A stretch of 64,000 nucleotides of DNA from Paraburkholderia hiiakae (GTDB taxonomy: Bacteria; Pseudomonadota; Gammaproteobacteria; Burkholderiales; Burkholderiaceae): NCBI RefSeq assembly GCF_904848665.1, contig NZ_CAJHCQ010000011.1, positions 1 through 64,000 on the forward strand. Direction: 5' to 3'. A program made the translations under genes and the position numbers. Shown piece after piece: positions 61,833 to 64,000 of this stretch. Under the pieces are notes generated by a model. That model saw only the letters and a list, made by a program, of their open reading frames with translations. It was not told the DNA's origin and ran no database searches. Positions within the stretch are counted from its first letter, which is position 1. Each line of letters starts with the position of its first letter.

Positions 61833-62543
61833 TCATGACCGCGCCTTCAACTTCGGGGCGGACTTTTCCGTGCGGTGGGCCACCGCAATCGCCTCAAGGC
61901 CCGCCATCACGAATCGCACGTAGTCCTCTACAATCGCGTCACGGTCGGTAGTCGCGGCGGGTAAAACCGCCGCCTGGATCTGCCTTGGCGCGATCATCAT
62001 GGCGATGCAGGGCAGCACGGTGAACAGCACCGCGCGTTGAACGGCGGCGTCACCGGGCTTCATGCCCAGCGTCTGTGCAACGAGCCCCAGCATGAAGGCC
62101 GCTTTCGGCCGCACCGCCTGCTCGATGAGCGCAGGAACGGCGGGCGAGGGCGCAAGCACTTCGCGCAGCATCAGCAGGAATCCCCACGGCTTTTCGGCGT
62201 TTGTGGCGAGGCTCACAAGACGCGTGAGCACCGCGCGCAATTGCGCCTTGGGGTCGCTGGGCGCCTGCGCGAGCGAGGTGAGTTCGTCCAGACCCACGAC
62301 GTGCTTGTGCGCCTCGACCAGCGCGGCCTCATAAAGCGCTTCGCGGCTACCAAAGTGGTAGTTGACCGACGCCATGGGCGTGCCCGCGCGCTCGCAGATC
62401 TCCTTGCTGGTGGCGTCCGCGAAACCGCGCTCGGCGAACACGCGTCCCGCCACGTCGAGCAGATGCGCGCGCGTGGCGGCTCCATCGGGGCGGGACGCGC
62501 GGCCGGAGCGGGAGGTGGCGGGCTTTTTCGGGCTTGTCGGCAT
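61833..62543 (-). CDS. TetR-family transcriptional regulator
   Basis: 236 residues. N-terminal helix-turn-helix: TRAHLLDVAGRVFAERGFAD, ATSKEICERAGTPMASVNYH, FGSREALYEAALVEAHKH. The C-terminal domain resembles the CerR/DUF1956 group (GFLLMLREVLAPSPAVPALI). An AT-rich dyad is at its promoter. It is divergent from the CocE/NonD hydrolase gene beginning at 62733, which it may repress. Confidence 0.9.
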   Translation of the reverse strand: MPTSPKKPATSRSGRASRPDGAATRAHLLDVAGRVFAERGFADATSKEICERAGTPMASVNYHFGSREALYEAALVEAHKHVVGLDELTSLAQAPSDPKAQLRAVLTRLVSLATNAEKPWGFLLMLREVLAPSPAVPALIEQAVRPKAAFMLGLVAQTLGMKPGDAAVQRAVLFTVLPCIAMMIAPRQIQAAVLPAATTDRDAIVEDYVRFVMAGLEAIAVAHRTEKSAPKLKARS

Positions 62544-62577
62544 GGTGGAATCGGTGCTTCGAGAAATAGTTTGAATT

Positions 62578-62591
62578 TGAATTTTAATTCA
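62578..62591. promoter_or_regulatory. Candidate TetR operator
   Basis: TGAATTTTAATTCA, a 14-bp dyad (arms TGAATT and AATTCA), with an extra TTTGAATT before it, in the gap between the TetR gene (start 62543) and the hydrolase gene. It stands out as AT-rich in a GC-rich setting. Confidence 0.55.
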
Positions 62592-62732
62592 CATATCATT
62601 CATTCTACTTCATCTGCGTCCGGACTGCGAACGGGCGCGAGGCCGGGGCGCGCCACGCACCGGGTCGGCTACGCCCGCGCAGATCACCCGTCACAACGGC
62701 TACGGCCGGACGCTTTTCGATGGAGCCAACTC

Positions 62733-64000
62733 ATGCCGCCAGCAGTCGCCGGGTTCGAACCCGGCCAACGCCGCCTCAACGGTCACCAGACAACCGGGCG
62801 CGAATACCGCAATCTTTCCGTCGCCGCATTTGATATGGACTCCGAATTCGATGTGCCCGTGCCGATGCGCGATGGCATCGAACTGCGCTCGGACATCTAT
62901 CGGCCCGCAGCGTCCGGTCGGTACCCGGTGCTGGTCTCCGCTTCGCCGTATCCGCGTCAGATTCAGAACCTCGGCGCGCCGCTCGGCTTCATCGAAGCCG
63001 GTGCAAGCGACTACTTCGTTCCGCGTGGCTATGTGCATGTCATCGTCAACGTGCGGGGCACGGGCGGATCAGGCGGGACGTTCGGGTTTTTCGACGCGCA
63101 GGAACGGCAGGACATGTACGACCTGGTGGAATGGGCCGGGCGACAACCCTGGTCCGACGGTAACGTCGGCATGGTGGGCATCAGCTATTTCGCCATGACG
63201 CAGCTCGAAGCGGCGGTCGAGCAGCCGCCTTCCCTGAAGGCGATTTTTCCGGTCGCGGCGAGCATCGACCTTTACGAAGCCGCTGTTCACAACGGCCTGG
63301 CTAGCACCCACTTTCTCACGCCGTACCTTTCGATGATCGGCATGACCTCGGCGCACGAAAGCGGATTCTTTCGCAACCGGATCGTGGATGCTGCGCGCTA
63401 TCTCCTGAAAACGCCCGCCATTCATAAGCACTTCGAAACCACGAACGGAGAGGCCGCGATAGCCGGCCTCAAGGGATTGCTGAAACTGCACCATGCGCCG
63501 CACCCGTGGGACGATCTCTGGCGCGCCTGCGTCGTGGAGCATCAAACGCGCGACGCGTGGTGGGAGGCGCGCAGCCTCGTGCCGTTGCTCGAGCGCGTGA
63601 AGGTGCCCGTTTATCTCGGCTGCGACTGGGACAACGTGCCGATGCATTTGCCATCCACGTTCAGAGCCTGGCATGGCCTGACCAACAGTCCTGCCGTTCG
63701 CGTTGCGATGCTCGGCGAGCATGGCCTCGCTTGGCCGTGGGAAAGCCTGCATATCGAGGCACTTGCGTGGTTCGATCACTGGCTGAAGGGGCGGGACACG
63801 GGCATTCTCGAAGGCGATCCGATCCGCTACTACATGCCCGGCGCGGACGAATGGCGCACTGCTGCCGCGTGGCCGCCGAAGGGGACTGGGCATGAGTGGC
63901 TCGCGTTGCGCGCGGACGGCGTCCTGGATGTCGAGGAGGGCCCCGAGGGTTGCCGGCAACTGATCGCTTTTGGCCACGGCTTGAGCGGCCATCGGACCAG
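62733..64000 (+). CDS. CocE/NonD family hydrolase, 3'-truncated by window edge
   Basis: At least 422 residues, open at the end of the window. I choose the ATG at 62733 (start MPPAVAGFEPGQRRLNGHQT) with GGAG seven bases upstream; an ATG at 62835 is possible. The alpha/beta hydrolase part begins DVPVPMRDGIELRSDIYRPA; YVHVIVNVRGTGGSGGTF, GRQPWSDGNVGMVGISYFAM contains the nucleophile Ser (GISY), and VKVPVYLGCDWDNVPMHLP follows. The C-terminal jelly-roll of the family is only just reached. CocE-type enzymes hydrolyse esters or acyl-amino acids such as cocaine or beta-lactam side chains. No signal peptide. Divergent TetR regulator. Confidence 0.85.
   Translation, partial: MPPAVAGFEPGQRRLNGHQTTGREYRNLSVAAFDMDSEFDVPVPMRDGIELRSDIYRPAASGRYPVLVSASPYPRQIQNLGAPLGFIEAGASDYFVPRGYVHVIVNVRGTGGSGGTFGFFDAQERQDMYDLVEWAGRQPWSDGNVGMVGISYFAMTQLEAAVEQPPSLKAIFPVAASIDLYEAAVHNGLASTHFLTPYLSMIGMTSAHESGFFRNRIVDAARYLLKTPAIHKHFETTNGEAAIAGLKGLLKLHHAPHPWDDLWRACVVEHQTRDAWWEARSLVPLLERVKVPVYLGCDWDNVPMHLPSTFRAWHGLTNSPAVRVAMLGEHGLAWPWESLHIEALAWFDHWLKGRDTGILEGDPIRYYMPGADEWRTAAAWPPKGTGHEWLALRADGVLDVEEGPEGCRQLIAFGHGLSGHRT

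Noticed and set aside
62749..62764. tRNA T-arm-like sequence CCGGGTTCGAACCCGG
   Set aside because: No acceptor, D or anticodon arms at the right distances; it lies in frame inside the start of the CocE/NonD hydrolase gene.

Overview
The window is GC-rich, densely coded bacterial DNA with the look of a Burkholderiaceae chromosome or megaplasmid (Paraburkholderia, Caballeronia or Burkholderia). The general porin at 15.7 kb, split PntAA/PntAB/PntB transhydrogenase, hut/his-transport arrangement and wealth of one-component regulators all fit that family; the genus is an inference. I see no rRNA, tRNA, CRISPR array, insertion sequence or phage gene. Most of the content is accessory catabolism and transport under local regulators.

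Region 1 (1-10.1 kb): the 3' end of an MHS-type MFS transporter, a DUF6130 exported protein, then a leftward unit MarR regulator - nitrilase - exported alpha/beta hydrolase - NmrA-like protein - Tat-exported epoxide hydrolase. Three copies of the decamer TGCATATGCA lie at its promoters. A GlxA-type regulator, a tautomerase, an NTF2-like protein and a chimeric ORF that looks like a deletion scar follow. Region 2 (10.1-16.9 kb): a histidine kinase/response regulator pair divergent from an iron-complex ABC importer, plus a porin. Region 3 (16.9-19.3 kb): SET-domain protein, MarR, VOC and AraC proteins. Region 4 (19.3-25.9 kb): a HisJQMP-type importer divergent from hutH-hutU, with three HutC-like operators between them. 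Region 5 (25.9-31.1 kb): an XRE-cupin regulator divergent from transporter - amidase - RidA - amino-acid oxidoreductase, with a clear inverted-repeat operator.

Region 6 (31.1-41.3 kb): envelope and hypothetical genes (MipA/OmpV, esterase, DUF4118 membrane protein, an ABC ATPase without a permease, OprB porin, a Gln/Tyr/Pro-rich exported protein, a small lipoprotein), a very small ORF with a strong Shine-Dalgarno, and a LysR gene remnant. Region 7 (41.3-56.7 kb): the most distinctive part, a rightward catabolic island. It has a sugar-type ABC importer followed by nitronate monooxygenase, YciI, glutathione reductase, two glutathione transferases, two quinone oxidoreductases, a carboxymuconolactone decarboxylase-like protein, a semialdehyde dehydrogenase, an aromatic-type FAD monooxygenase, an unrecognised protein and a DUF3500 protein. 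An about 82-bp sequence is repeated ungapped upstream of two of its transcription units and partly upstream of a third, suggesting one dedicated regulator. Region 8 (56.7-64 kb): pntAA-pntAB-pntB, two divergent LysR regulators around a perfect 16-bp palindrome, a TetR regulator, and the 5' part of a CocE/NonD hydrolase that runs off the end.

All assignments come from reading the sequence; no database search was run.
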